Shown here piece by piece: positions 54,078 to 63,580 of a stretch of DNA of 64,000 nucleotides. The DNA is from Vibrio tubiashii ATCC 19109 (GTDB taxonomy: Bacteria > Pseudomonadota > Gammaproteobacteria > Enterobacterales > Vibrionaceae), in NCBI RefSeq assembly GCF_000772105.1, contig NZ_CP009356.1, positions 62,001 through 126,000 on the forward strand, in the 5' to 3' direction. Both the position numbers and the translations under genes were made by a program. Numbering within the stretch: position 1 is the first letter of the stretch; every line of letters starts with the position of its first letter. The notes under the pieces were generated by a model. That model was not told where the DNA came from. It made no database searches and saw only the letters and a program-made list of their open reading frames with translations.

Positions 54078-54365
54078 ATGTCAAAAGCACCAACCAATCC
54101 ACTGGACACACCGAAGGAAGGCACTTCTCGCACCAAATTATGTACTCAATGGCAGGGGGCGACTGTGACGTGGCAAGCATCAGACAAAAGCGAAACGGTG
54201 AATACGAGTTTAAGCCCCTGCCGTGTTAGGTGTTTTCGATCGTCTACATGCCATCGCTATCTCTGCTGCACCCAACCACGAACGAAAGTCGATAGAGCGA
54301 TTTATGCCGGTCAGCTTTTCTCGAGTCACGCGGATCCACTGAAACAGCCGGGGTACTTTGTTTAG
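54078..54365 (+). CDS. Possible small protein of the transfer leader region, 95 aa
   Basis: The ATG is preceded by a perfect AAGGAGGT at ideal spacing, which is unusual for this window. The product begins MSKAPTNPLDTPKEGTSR and contains several Cys. No family recognised. Ends 236 bases before the pilin gene. Confidence 0.4.
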   Translation: MSKAPTNPLDTPKEGTSRTKLCTQWQGATVTWQASDKSETVNTSLSPCRVRCFRSSTCHRYLCCTQPRTKVDRAIYAGQLFSSHADPLKQPGYFV

Positions 54366-54600
54366 TGCACAGGTTAGAGAGGCGGGCTAGACGGGTAAAT
54401 CCCCCGCCTATTCGCCTCCAACGCGACGGCGAACAAGTCAATACAGTGGCGGCCCCCATATGTACGATAGATTTAGTCAACGCACACCTTCCTGTCCACA
54501 TTGGGTGCGCTTCTGACGCTCTCACTAACAACGCTATCAACGCAAGATTGACGTCCTTGCGTGTGCGCACACACGCCTTGGTTACATTAGGAGTTTACTC

Positions 54601-54882
54601 ATGACTTCACAGCACATTGGATACACGTTTGTCCTCTTCATTGGTTTTGCCATGTTGATCACTTACCCTGTCCTCGCCGCTGACCTTTTTGCCACCGGAA
54701 AATCAATCATTAAGGACATCGCGGGTAAAGGCTCGACGGTAGAAACCGCTATGCTAGGCACAGGCCTTATTGTCAGCGCGATAACCGGTCTAACCACACG
54801 AAACTGGTTAGCCGCGGTGGGGGGCTTTATTGGCGGCAACATTCTGTGGTCGGTCGGCGCCCCGATGGTCGGACTCGCCTAA
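54601..54882 (+). CDS. traA: TraA-like conjugative propilin
   Basis: A 93-aa protein with a leader ending LAAD (cleavage after VLAA) and two hydrophobic helices in the mature part (AMLGTGLIVSAITGL, AAVGGFIGGNILWSVGAP), as in F-type pilins. GGAG precedes the ATG. First gene of the F-type operon; traL starts directly at its stop. Confidence 0.75.
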   Translation: MTSQHIGYTFVLFIGFAMLITYPVLAADLFATGKSIIKDIAGKGSTVETAMLGTGLIVSAITGLTTRNWLAAVGGFIGGNILWSVGAPMVGLA

Positions 54883-55185
54883 ATGGAAAATCCTGACCTC
54901 TTTTTCAGCATTCCCAGACACATGAATACGGGAAAACGTCTCGCGGGTTTTCCGCGCGATGAAATCATCCCTGCCATCGTCGTGTTCGGTCTGTGTTTTT
55001 GGCAAGGCTATTCAATCCTCGGGATCATACTAGGACTGGGGTGGTTCGGTGGCATTCGATTTCTCAAAGTGGGCTACGGAGAACACATCGTCGCCCTTAC
55101 TTTTTATTGGTGGACGGAAGGTTTACTGAGCCAAGCTTACTTCACTCGAACGCCCTCTTCTGAGCGGCGTTATTGGATATTTTAA
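54883..55185 (+). CDS. traL: TraL, F-type T4SS pilus assembly
   Basis: A 100-aa protein with the expected sequence: N-terminal FFSIPRHMNTGKRLAGFPRDE and hydrophobic VVFGLCFWQGYSILGII. TraL is a VirB3-like inner-membrane pilus assembly component. The start is one base after traA's stop. Confidence 0.85.
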   Translation: MENPDLFFSIPRHMNTGKRLAGFPRDEIIPAIVVFGLCFWQGYSILGIILGLGWFGGIRFLKVGYGEHIVALTFYWWTEGLLSQAYFTRTPSSERRYWIF

Positions 55186-55195
55186 GGAGACCCCT

Positions 55196-55762
55196 TTGGA
55201 TTCCTTTATCGCAGACGAGCGCCTCAAGACAAAAAGCTTACTTAACGCGCTCCTTTTGGCCGGTTTCCTAGCCATGCTGGTGACCAACATTATGCTGGGT
55301 GTGAGCGTCCACAAGGCCTTCAATAGTAAAAGCCGAACCTTTGTTCCCCCGCTCATCTCAAAAGCTTTCTCTGTCTCGGATGGCCAAGTAGATGCCCCCT
55401 ACCTAGAGATGATAGGCGAGTTTTTGGTGTACAAGAAACTCAACGTTACGCCCGCTAGCGTCCATAGACAATATGGCGTGCTGCTTGATTATGTCAGCGA
55501 GCAATACTGGCCGTCCATCCAACCTCGACTCTTACGCGAAGCAGAGCAAGTAAAGTCCGAGCACATTTCCAGTCGCTTCGATATTGAACACGTCGAAGTC
55601 GCCGTTGAGGACTTAAAGGTACGGTTTACCGGTGTGCTCCAAAAGCACGTCGGTCGCCGTCCACTCGCGCGAGAAAAAGACGTCGTTTACCAAGTGTCGC
55701 TGGATTATGCGCAAGGCGAAATTTCTCTTCTTTCCATCAACCGTGTGGATCCCGAACAATGA
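55196..55762 (+). CDS. traE: TraE, F-type T4SS core component
   Basis: A 188-aa protein with a membrane anchor (LLNALLLAGFLAMLVTNIMLG) and a VirB5/VirB8-like periplasmic part (VHRQYGVLLDYVSEQYW). The start is TTG with AAGGAG 6 bases before it. It overlaps traK by ATGA. Confidence 0.85.
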   Translation: MDSFIADERLKTKSLLNALLLAGFLAMLVTNIMLGVSVHKAFNSKSRTFVPPLISKAFSVSDGQVDAPYLEMIGEFLVYKKLNVTPASVHRQYGVLLDYVSEQYWPSIQPRLLREAEQVKSEHISSRFDIEHVEVAVEDLKVRFTGVLQKHVGRRPLAREKDVVYQVSLDYAQGEISLLSINRVDPEQ

Positions 55763-56496
55763 AAACGCTAATGCTTCTTCTCGTCACACTGATGTCTCCA
55801 TGCCTTGCGCTCGCAGAGAACGTCAGCATGCTCAACTACACCTTTAATGATGGCGACACCATCCCCATTTCGCTGTCTAGCCTAGACGTCAACCGACTTC
55901 GGGTAGATGATGACCGCATTATGGATATTACCTGCCCGCGCGGCTTCTGCACGTCGAGCGCCGAACAAAGAGACAAGACGGGCTCCATCAAGCTCACTAT
56001 CAATATCCCCGCCCCGTTTACCGCGCAACTGACCACAGAGAAAGGGCGTCTATTCGCCCTGTTCGTGACCCCAAAAGCCACCCCCGGTGTTATTACCCAG
56101 TTCACTTACGCAAGGGCACACCTTGAGCAAACGTCCGTCTTTGAACGCAAGTTTGATTACCCGACCGCGTTAGTTGAGTTCACCAAGGCAATGATGCATT
56201 GGAAGCAATATCAGACGCCAGTGGTGGGGTTCTCGGTGCATCGCGTTGACCCTGATACGTTGCCAGAAAAGCGTTCTGCCTTACCCCTGACACCACAAGT
56301 GGTCTTTTCTGGGAAAGACTACTCAGGGATCATTTATCAGGTAACCAACAACGGTGACACCGCCGTCAACCTCACGACGGCTCAGTTCTATAGCGATTCG
56401 GCTCGCAGTGCGGCTCTTGACGACGTTTACCTCAAACCGGGGGAGTCCACCACACTCTACTTAGTGACGGGAGGGGGAGTCAATGATGTTCGATAA
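55759..56496 (+). CDS. traK: TraK, F-type T4SS outer-membrane core component
   Basis: A 245-aa secreted protein (signal LMLLLVTLMSPCLALAE). TraK is the VirB9-like secretin component of the F-type core complex. Features such as FNDGDTIPISLSSLDVNRL and FTAQLTTEKGRLFALFV fit. Overlaps traE and traB. Confidence 0.85.
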   Translation: MKTLMLLLVTLMSPCLALAENVSMLNYTFNDGDTIPISLSSLDVNRLRVDDDRIMDITCPRGFCTSSAEQRDKTGSIKLTINIPAPFTAQLTTEKGRLFALFVTPKATPGVITQFTYARAHLEQTSVFERKFDYPTALVEFTKAMMHWKQYQTPVVGFSVHRVDPDTLPEKRSALPLTPQVVFSGKDYSGIIYQVTNNGDTAVNLTTAQFYSDSARSAALDDVYLKPGESTTLYLVTGGGVNDVR

Positions 56497-58000
56497 GTTC
56501 TTTGCCCGTTTTTTAGAGCCCAACGGGGATTTCGAACAAGGTGCCAACATCAATCAAGCCACCAAGAAACGTAACCGTATCGTGACGGCGTCCGTCTTGT
56601 TGGTGTTGCTGATGCTCGGGAGTGCTTTCTGGGCCTATGTTGAGCAATCGCCGCACCCGGATGAACAGCGGCCTCAACAGGACGTCGCTTTCGGCGCCGT
56701 TGTGACCGATGATTTCACCGCGAAAGACAACCAAAGCGCCCTCACGTATCAGCAGATGCAAATTGATGAGATGGCTAAGATGCTTAAGACCTTTGAAGGC
56801 ACGTTAGACACGTTGGATCAGAGCTTAACCAATGGGTTAGATGACCTTACAGAAGCAAGTGAAAGGCGTCATCAAAACGGTATGGACACACTTAAACGCG
56901 AGTGGCAGCTAGAAATTCAACAAGTTAAGCAACTGAAAGAGCAGCTGGCAGCCCAACTCGACCATGGCACATCACCTTTAAGTCGGCCCGCGAGGGTGAA
57001 TGGAAACGGGGAGGACTTCGGTGACGACACCACTCGTTTTCCCCGCACGGCCACTGCGTACTATGCCGACACTCCCTCCAACGACGGGGAATTTGCCTAT
57101 CAGGAAAACCCACGACGTTCTGTCGATAGCACCGGGTTTGAAACCCAGTCTTTTCACTGGCAAGCCTCGATAGAAGAAACTACCTCCCTACGCACCACTG
57201 AAAATTATGTGCCAACCGGTACTTTTGTCACCGCCGTGGTCACCGGTGGCGCGGATGCGAACGCGGGGGTGTCGGGTCAAGGCGATACTGCTCCGATTGT
57301 CTTTCAAACTATTAATTCAGGCATTCTGCCCAATGGCAAAAAATCGAAGCTAGACAACTGTACGATCACGGGGTCGGTGTACGGGGAAATATCCGCCAGT
57401 CGAGGCATTACAAGAACTCATCGCATGAGCTGCATTCAACCTGATGACGCGATCTTAGACATTCCCGTCAAAGCCACCGCCTTTAATTTCGGTCGCAACG
57501 GCATTCGTGGCACCACCATTTTAAAGAATGGCAAAATCGTTCAAATGGCGGGGGTGTCAGGGATCCTCACGGGGCTCGGTGAGACAGGGGCGGCACTTTC
57601 TCAAACCACAACACCCACCGCTTTAGGACCATCTCAAACCGTCGAAAGTGAAGAGGCCTTAGTCAACTTACTGGGTAACGCTACGTCCAGTGTGGGCAGT
57701 AAACTCGCTGACTACTACATCAAATTGGCCGAGATCTACCATCCTATTGTCGAGGTCAATCCCGGCGCCGTGGTAAACATTGTGTTTCTTGAAGGTTTTC
57801 CCCTTGATCCCCTGCTTGCTGAAGAATACGAAGCGGCCGTCGAGAGAGAGGCGCAAGCCGCGATGACCCTCCCTCAGAATCCACTGATGAGTGTCATGCC
57901 CCATCTCCCCGCCATGGCAACAGGACAAGCGATTAATCCATTGGCTGAAAAACTCGCTCAAGAAGGTCTCCCCGTCTCTCAATTTGGTCGTGAACAATAG
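56483..58000 (+). CDS. traB: TraB, F-type T4SS channel scaffold (VirB10-like)
   Basis: A 505-aa protein: cytoplasmic N-terminus, a membrane helix at about 33-51 (IVTASVLLVLLMLGSAFWA), a coiled coil at about 90-150, then the VirB10-like beta barrel (TGTFVTAVVTGGADANAG; EGFPLDP). TraB spans both membranes and links inner and outer complexes. Starts 14 bases inside traK. Confidence 0.88.
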   Translation: MMFDKFFARFLEPNGDFEQGANINQATKKRNRIVTASVLLVLLMLGSAFWAYVEQSPHPDEQRPQQDVAFGAVVTDDFTAKDNQSALTYQQMQIDEMAKMLKTFEGTLDTLDQSLTNGLDDLTEASERRHQNGMDTLKREWQLEIQQVKQLKEQLAAQLDHGTSPLSRPARVNGNGEDFGDDTTRFPRTATAYYADTPSNDGEFAYQENPRRSVDSTGFETQSFHWQASIEETTSLRTTENYVPTGTFVTAVVTGGADANAGVSGQGDTAPIVFQTINSGILPNGKKSKLDNCTITGSVYGEISASRGITRTHRMSCIQPDDAILDIPVKATAFNFGRNGIRGTTILKNGKIVQMAGVSGILTGLGETGAALSQTTTPTALGPSQTVESEEALVNLLGNATSSVGSKLADYYIKLAEIYHPIVEVNPGAVVNIVFLEGFPLDPLLAEEYEAAVEREAQAAMTLPQNPLMSVMPHLPAMATGQAINPLAEKLAQEGLPVSQFGREQ

Positions 58001-58151
58001 CGCCACTGAGTTTGTGCTCGCAGGCGTCAACAAGGGATCACTGACCGTCAACCATAAACGGCCACTCAGCCGAACTAAAGTGGTCAGCAACCGCTTTTCA
58101 GATAACCATATGAGCAACGCGTCATGCTCATCCATTGTTAAGGATACCATT

Positions 58152-58547
58152 ATGCTTAGAATCGGACTTACATTAGTGAGTATTGTCCTGTTATCAGGGT
58201 GTGCCGCAGGACTCGGTGAAGAGTTTAGTTGCAACAACGTGGGCGGAGTGAAAGGCTGCACGCGCATGAACGACATTCGCGACAATATCGACGTCTATCG
58301 CGCCCCCAATGCCATTGTTCATTCTCGTCCTTCTAGGGCTAAAGCGCCACCCTTGATGTTTGCGACGCTCCCTCGTCGTGAGCGCCACGGCCAACCAGGA
58401 CGAACGCCGGATAAGGTCAACAAAATTACCATCTTTCCTTTTAAAACTTCCACGCACGAGCACTATATCGACACGCTCGATATCTATTTTGTTGTCGATG
58501 AAAGCACGTGGATAGACAAGCCTGTTCAGGCCATTAGAAAGGACTGA
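58152..58547 (+). CDS. traV: TraV lipoprotein, F-type T4SS
   Basis: 131 aa, start ATG 58152. Signal peptide and lipobox VLLSGCAAG, then a Cys-containing segment (FSCNNVGGVKGCTRM) typical of TraV/VirB7. It anchors the outer-membrane core. The stop is 3 bases before traC. Confidence 0.82.
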   Translation: MLRIGLTLVSIVLLSGCAAGLGEEFSCNNVGGVKGCTRMNDIRDNIDVYRAPNAIVHSRPSRAKAPPLMFATLPRRERHGQPGRTPDKVNKITIFPFKTSTHEHYIDTLDIYFVVDESTWIDKPVQAIRKD

Positions 58548-58550
58548 CTT

Positions 58551-61103
58551 ATGATCCCCTTTATCAATAACGCTATGACAGGCCTCAGCGCTGTGTTTAA
58601 GGATGCAAAAAAGAGTCAGAACCATCTGCATCAAGAGCTACCCTACCGCCACTACGACTACACAGAAAACCTCTTCGACAATCGCACCTCTCGTGGCTTT
58701 GGTTTGCAAATCAGCGTGCTTGGCGGCGCAAATGACCAACTGATCATTTCACTCAACAACCTGGTGACGACCCTCCCCCAAGGAAAAAAGTGGGATTACC
58801 AACTTCAGCTCATTGGCCATAATCGGGTCGGTCACTACATCGATGCTAATGAGAAAGTGCTGGCGCAACGTGGCGGTATCTTGGCTGAAATGGCCAAGCG
58901 GGATGCGCAGTACGCTCGTTATGCTGCCAAACAAGGGTTTTTCCACCATCAGAAGAACAACCACTTCGACCTACGCGATTATGAGGCTTATTTCTTCGTA
59001 TCAACGACCGGCAAAAACCCTGACGCGCTCAGAGACGTGCGAAGTGAGGTGGAAACGGCCTTGGTTCAACTCGGGTTTGACACTTTGACGGTTTACCCCG
59101 AAATGTTGTTATCGCATGTGGGTGACATTCTCAACTTTGACCCTGGGCAAGATAGACCGTTAACCCGCAACTACAACCCACTCGACCCGCTCAATCTCCA
59201 AGCCTTATCGCCCGATACCGAGTGCCTCATGCGCCGAGACCATTTGGCCCTTCGTCATACCTCACCAAAGGGCGAAGAGGTAAAGACCCGAGTGGTCAGC
59301 ATGGGGCTGTCTAAGCTGCCTCATGACTTCAGGCTGTACGGACTCCCCGAATGCTTTGCCTCGATTCGCAATGTCAGCCGCACAATAGTGTGCCCGCACA
59401 TGCTCACACTGAACTTCCGTTGTGAGCCGACAGGAAAACAAGAAGCCGATAATAACAACAAAATCACTGACCTAACAAAAACCGTTGAGTCAAAAATGGT
59501 GTTATTGGCGCCAACGGCTAAAGAGGAACTCAAAGAGCGAAAAGACATTCAGGCAGGACTCAACGGCAAAGAGTTTATTGTCACTTCAATGGCATTCACG
59601 CTTACGCTGTTCACTCAGGACACCCGGCAGCGCCAAGACGTCCAAGCCGCCAAAAACGCCTTTGAGGGCGCGGGACTCAACCTCATCACACTGAACATGC
59701 TGCAATCGCAATCCCTACTCTCTGTCTTGCCTTTCATGATGAGTGATGGGTTTTGGAATGACGCAAAGAAAGCGGGGCGAGTGCGAACGTTGAAAAGTTC
59801 AAACCTGGTGAACTTTTTCCCCCTGGTGTTGGACTTCAAGCGTTTAAAGCCCGGTATGTTACTGCCGACCATGCGCCAACAAATCTCCTTCTTTGATGCG
59901 TTTACGTGTGGCAGTGATAACCAAAACATCGCGCTGACGGGGGGATCGGGCGCAGGGAAGAGTTTCCTGGTTCAAGAAATCGCGAGATGCGTCTACGCCA
60001 TGATGGGCAAGGTTTGGATCTTGGACAAAGGGGAGAGCTACAAGAAGCTCACGCTCATGTTGGGCGGAACCTACATGACCCACCAAAATATCTACCTGAG
60101 CCCGTTTACGCATCTGGGTAAGATCGCCGATGGCCAAACGTTTGTCGATGAGCATGGCCAAGAAGTCAACCCACTGGCCGAGGCACTGCATAACATCACG
60201 GCGCTGTTTACGACCATCGCCTCACCTTATGATCCGCTCACCAGTTATCAGCAAACCATTTTGGGCAGCGCCATCGTCACGGCCTGGGAACGCAACAAAA
60301 CAGCAACACGCGTCGACGATGTCCGAGAAGCGCTTTTGGAAAAATACCAAGAGCTCGAGGACATCCGTATTCGCGATATCGCCGTTCAACTCGAACAGTA
60401 TTGTACCGGGGGGATCCATGACGAGCTGTTTAATCAACCTTCCATGCTCGATCCCAATGTCCACTTTACGACCCTAGAGCTTGACGGTTTTTCACCGAGC
60501 GTCCTACGCAGTGTAATTTTTGCTCTGATTGTCACCATCAATCAGCAAATGTACCTGTCTGGCAGTCGCTCTACACCGAAAATGTGCATCATTGAAGAGG
60601 CATGGAGCTTACTCTCTGGCAGCAACAAACAAGCGCAAGAATTCATTAACCAAGGTTATCGTACCGCACGTAAGTTTGGCGGCTCCTTCTGCACAGTCAC
60701 GCAAGGTATCGATGACTTTTTCGCCAATGAGGAAGCTAAAGCGTGTTACAACAACTCCGATATCCACTTCATTCTGCGTCAAGGCGAAGGATTCAATAAA
60801 TACGTAATGGACAACCCCAATGCCTTCACGCGATTGGAAAAAGACCTCATTCAGCGCTTTGAGAAATCCTCCACCGCAGGGTACAGCAGTGTGCGGGTGA
60901 AAGCCGGTGGACACGTCTCATATCACCGATTTTTCGCGGATCCCGTCAAACGGGCCATGTATTCCACCGAGCCTAATGAATACGAGTACTGTGAAAAACT
61001 ATACCAGAGCGGGATGACGATCGGCGACGCCGTTAACCAAACCTCAATGCACTTCTATGGAGAGCAAATCCGTGAATTCGAATCGCATCTTGCCTCCTTG
61101 TAG
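58551..61103 (+). CDS. traC: TraC, VirB4-type ATPase
   Basis: An 850-aa cytoplasmic ATPase powering pilus assembly. Walker A TGGSGAGKSFL near residue 464, Walker B MCIIEEAWSLL near 679, and the C-terminal TRLEKDLIQRFEKS conserved segment. Its 3' end overlaps traW by 32 bases. Confidence 0.92.
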   Translation: MIPFINNAMTGLSAVFKDAKKSQNHLHQELPYRHYDYTENLFDNRTSRGFGLQISVLGGANDQLIISLNNLVTTLPQGKKWDYQLQLIGHNRVGHYIDANEKVLAQRGGILAEMAKRDAQYARYAAKQGFFHHQKNNHFDLRDYEAYFFVSTTGKNPDALRDVRSEVETALVQLGFDTLTVYPEMLLSHVGDILNFDPGQDRPLTRNYNPLDPLNLQALSPDTECLMRRDHLALRHTSPKGEEVKTRVVSMGLSKLPHDFRLYGLPECFASIRNVSRTIVCPHMLTLNFRCEPTGKQEADNNNKITDLTKTVESKMVLLAPTAKEELKERKDIQAGLNGKEFIVTSMAFTLTLFTQDTRQRQDVQAAKNAFEGAGLNLITLNMLQSQSLLSVLPFMMSDGFWNDAKKAGRVRTLKSSNLVNFFPLVLDFKRLKPGMLLPTMRQQISFFDAFTCGSDNQNIALTGGSGAGKSFLVQEIARCVYAMMGKVWILDKGESYKKLTLMLGGTYMTHQNIYLSPFTHLGKIADGQTFVDEHGQEVNPLAEALHNITALFTTIASPYDPLTSYQQTILGSAIVTAWERNKTATRVDDVREALLEKYQELEDIRIRDIAVQLEQYCTGGIHDELFNQPSMLDPNVHFTTLELDGFSPSVLRSVIFALIVTINQQMYLSGSRSTPKMCIIEEAWSLLSGSNKQAQEFINQGYRTARKFGGSFCTVTQGIDDFFANEEAKACYNNSDIHFILRQGEGFNKYVMDNPNAFTRLEKDLIQRFEKSSTAGYSSVRVKAGGHVSYHRFFADPVKRAMYSTEPNEYEYCEKLYQSGMTIGDAVNQTSMHFYGEQIREFESHLASL

Positions 61104-61782
61104 GCACACCCTGTGTCTCGCCTTAATCTGCACCACCACCATGGCCAGCTCGAAAGACTTTGGGATCATAGGACCCACCTTTCCAATCGGTGAAATAGAC
61201 ATGTTGCAATGGATTGAACAACGACTGAAACACTTCGAACGCACAGGCAAACTGGCGGATCTGCAAAACGAATTTCAAGCCAGAGTGAAACGTAAGGTCC
61301 AAAACCCATCGCCTCTGCCATTGAGTACCACCACCACGCCAGAAACGTTCTACGTTAACCCGAGCCTGACCTTTCCAGCACCAGTGCTCCATCCACAAAC
61401 AGGCGAAATTATTGCGCGTAAAGGGCAAACCATCAATCCATTTGATAGCGCAACCTGGCCAACCAAGCACGCCGAGGGGTTTCCCAACGTTGAGCTATCC
61501 AAAGTGTTGCTGTTTCTCGATGCGCGCGATGCAAAGCAAAGAGCCTTTGCCAAGCAGTTTACCCACAAAAAGCCCATCAAATACATCCTAACGGGTGGCA
61601 ATCTTGAGCAAACCGCGCAACTGTTAGGAGCACGGATTTATCACGCGCAAGACGGTTTTATCACCCACAAACTCCACATCAAACACGTCCCGTCACTGGC
61701 TTACCAAGAGGGCGTCCGTTGGCGGATTGATGAATTTGATGTGTCCTCGTTAAGCGAGGAGGATGCAGAACCTACGCCCTAA
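61072..61782 (+). CDS. traW: TraW, F-type T4SS pilus assembly
   Basis: About 236 aa. Signal-like N-terminus, then KDFGIIGPTFPIGEIDML, the typical start of mature TraW, and ARKGQTINPFDS with KVLLFLDARDAKQ later. GTG 61072 after GGAGAG is preferred to ATG 61057. F carries trbI between traC and traW; none fits here. Confidence 0.85.
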   Translation: MNSNRILPPCRHTLCLALICTTTMASSKDFGIIGPTFPIGEIDMLQWIEQRLKHFERTGKLADLQNEFQARVKRKVQNPSPLPLSTTTTPETFYVNPSLTFPAPVLHPQTGEIIARKGQTINPFDSATWPTKHAEGFPNVELSKVLLFLDARDAKQRAFAKQFTHKKPIKYILTGGNLEQTAQLLGARIYHAQDGFITHKLHIKHVPSLAYQEGVRWRIDEFDVSSLSEEDAEPTP

Positions 61783-61791
61783 GGAGGCATC

Positions 61792-62787
61792 ATGAAACCT
61801 TGGTTCGTTCTATCGCTGCTTCTCATCAGTAACCAAGCAACCACAAAGGGAGCCGCGTGTGTGAGTCGGTTCATTAACCCTTTAACCGATATCTGTTGGA
61901 ACTGTTTATTTCCTATGACGATTGGTTCGGCAACCGTTGTGCCTTCACACTACCCTGACACCAATAACCCAGCCTCCCCTATTTCCTACTGTCCTAAGCC
62001 GCCGCCCATATTCATGCAAATCGGATTAAACATTGGCTACTGGGAGCCTTATGCCCTCACCGATGTCACTCGCGTTCCTTACTGCATGGTCAATATGGGA
62101 ATAAAACTGGGTGGCGCGAACCAACAGAAAATGGGCGGGCGCGTCACGGCAAGAGACAGTGACAGCAGTGATGGTGGATTTTATCACGCTCATTGGTACA
62201 GATATCCCGTCATTTGGTGGCTGCAACTGTTGCAATCCACCGCCTGTATGACCACGGACAGTTTTGATATCGCCTACATGACAGAAATTGATCCCCTATG
62301 GGGTGATGACGAACTCTCATTAGTCCTCAACCCCGAAGCGCTGTTGTTTGGCAACCTGATTGCTCAGCTCGCGTGTGTGCCAGAGGCCATGCTTACCGCA
62401 TCCAATACCACCTTACCGATGGATGCCCTCTTTTGGTGTCTGGGCGCTCAAGGCAGCGCCTATCCATTAACGGGAACAACCAACTATCGCGACACCCCAA
62501 TCCAAGCAGGGACGCTTATCATGGAGCGGCTCAACTATAAGCTCCATAGACAGGGCATGATCATGGAAACACGCGGTGAAGATGGCGCCATCTGCTACCA
62601 ATCTCCCACCCCAATCCTGCCTAAATCTCGATACCGCTATCAAATGACCGGACCGATCCCAGATGCGAGATGGTGCCACCCCTATACCACCACCACAACC
62701 CTTTGGGAGTCGGGCCATGATAACCCTGTGACAGGGGATAACTTTGGGTTTGCTCAATGGCGAAAGCGAAACTGCGTATTTTTATAA
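61792..62787 (+). CDS. traU: TraU, F-type T4SS pilus assembly/DNA transfer
   Basis: A 331-aa secreted Cys-rich protein with the family start NPLTDICWNCLFPMTIGS, internal WEPYALTDVTRVPYCMVNMG and C-terminal NFGFAQWRKRNCVF. Length matches F TraU. Confidence 0.9.
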   Translation: MKPWFVLSLLLISNQATTKGAACVSRFINPLTDICWNCLFPMTIGSATVVPSHYPDTNNPASPISYCPKPPPIFMQIGLNIGYWEPYALTDVTRVPYCMVNMGIKLGGANQQKMGGRVTARDSDSSDGGFYHAHWYRYPVIWWLQLLQSTACMTTDSFDIAYMTEIDPLWGDDELSLVLNPEALLFGNLIAQLACVPEAMLTASNTTLPMDALFWCLGAQGSAYPLTGTTNYRDTPIQAGTLIMERLNYKLHRQGMIMETRGEDGAICYQSPTPILPKSRYRYQMTGPIPDARWCHPYTTTTTLWESGHDNPVTGDNFGFAQWRKRNCVFL

Positions 62788-62905
62788 CCCTAAAGACCGA
62801 CAAGCGCTCCCCTTTCGCCAATCAACGTCTTCGCCGCCTCAGACAACCGATCTGGTCAACCTGAGCATGGCCAGTGTCAAGGTGTGAATCAATCGGAGAA
62901 CACTC

Positions 62906-63580
62906 ATGAAAACGCTCATCTTGCCTTTATTGGCAGTCTGGTTCAGTGCCCAGAGCCAGGCTTATACAGAAGAATTGAACGTTTTGGCGGCGCGCGAGCC
63001 TGCCATGATGCCCTCCCCTCCTGCGCTAAATGGGGGTAAGGTGTGGGATAAGGCCAGACAACATCAGCAGGCGGCGACAGAGTTGGGCCGACACATTCAA
63101 TCTCTGGCGAAACCCAACGCCTTAACCAAACTGCTCAACACTCCGCCGCCGACCCAAAATCCCGACCGTGCGCCAAAAGGCGTGATGGTGTTTGTCTCCC
63201 TCACGATGCCAAGCCCTTCTCTGAAACAATTGCTCAAGCAAAGTGAACGAACGGGCGTCCCGATGGTGATCCGTGGTGTTCTGCCGAAAGGATTTCCGGC
63301 CACCACAGCGCGGATCAGCCAACTGATAGGCATCCACCGTAAGAACCCCATCCAAGCGGGCTTTTCGATAAGTCCCGAATGGTTTCGGCGGTTCAATGTC
63401 GAACGTGTTCCGGCTTTCGTTTCTGTCAAAGCGGGCCGCTGTTTCCCCAAGCAAGCCTGCAAGCCCAAAGACTACGACATTGTCTACGGGAATCTCTCAC
63501 TCTATCAAGCCCTCGAGGTGCTCACGCAAGGAGACACCGGAGAAAACGCGAGGGAGCTCTTGACAAGGTTAGAACAATGA
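62906..63580 (+). CDS. trbC: TrbC, F-type pilin assembly protein
   Basis: A 224-aa secreted protein with a thioredoxin-like C-terminal half (MVFVSLTMPSPSLKQLLKQ; FNVERVPAFVSVKAGRCF). The 118-base gap after traU shows no gene. Overlaps traN by ATGA. Confidence 0.85.
   Translation: MKTLILPLLAVWFSAQSQAYTEELNVLAAREPAMMPSPPALNGGKVWDKARQHQQAATELGRHIQSLAKPNALTKLLNTPPPTQNPDRAPKGVMVFVSLTMPSPSLKQLLKQSERTGVPMVIRGVLPKGFPATTARISQLIGIHRKNPIQAGFSISPEWFRRFNVERVPAFVSVKAGRCFPKQACKPKDYDIVYGNLSLYQALEVLTQGDTGENARELLTRLEQ

Noticed and set aside
54365..54604. 79-codon frame before traA
   Set aside because: Starts at a GTG overlapping the previous stop without a ribosome binding site and has no recognisable features; more likely leader DNA.
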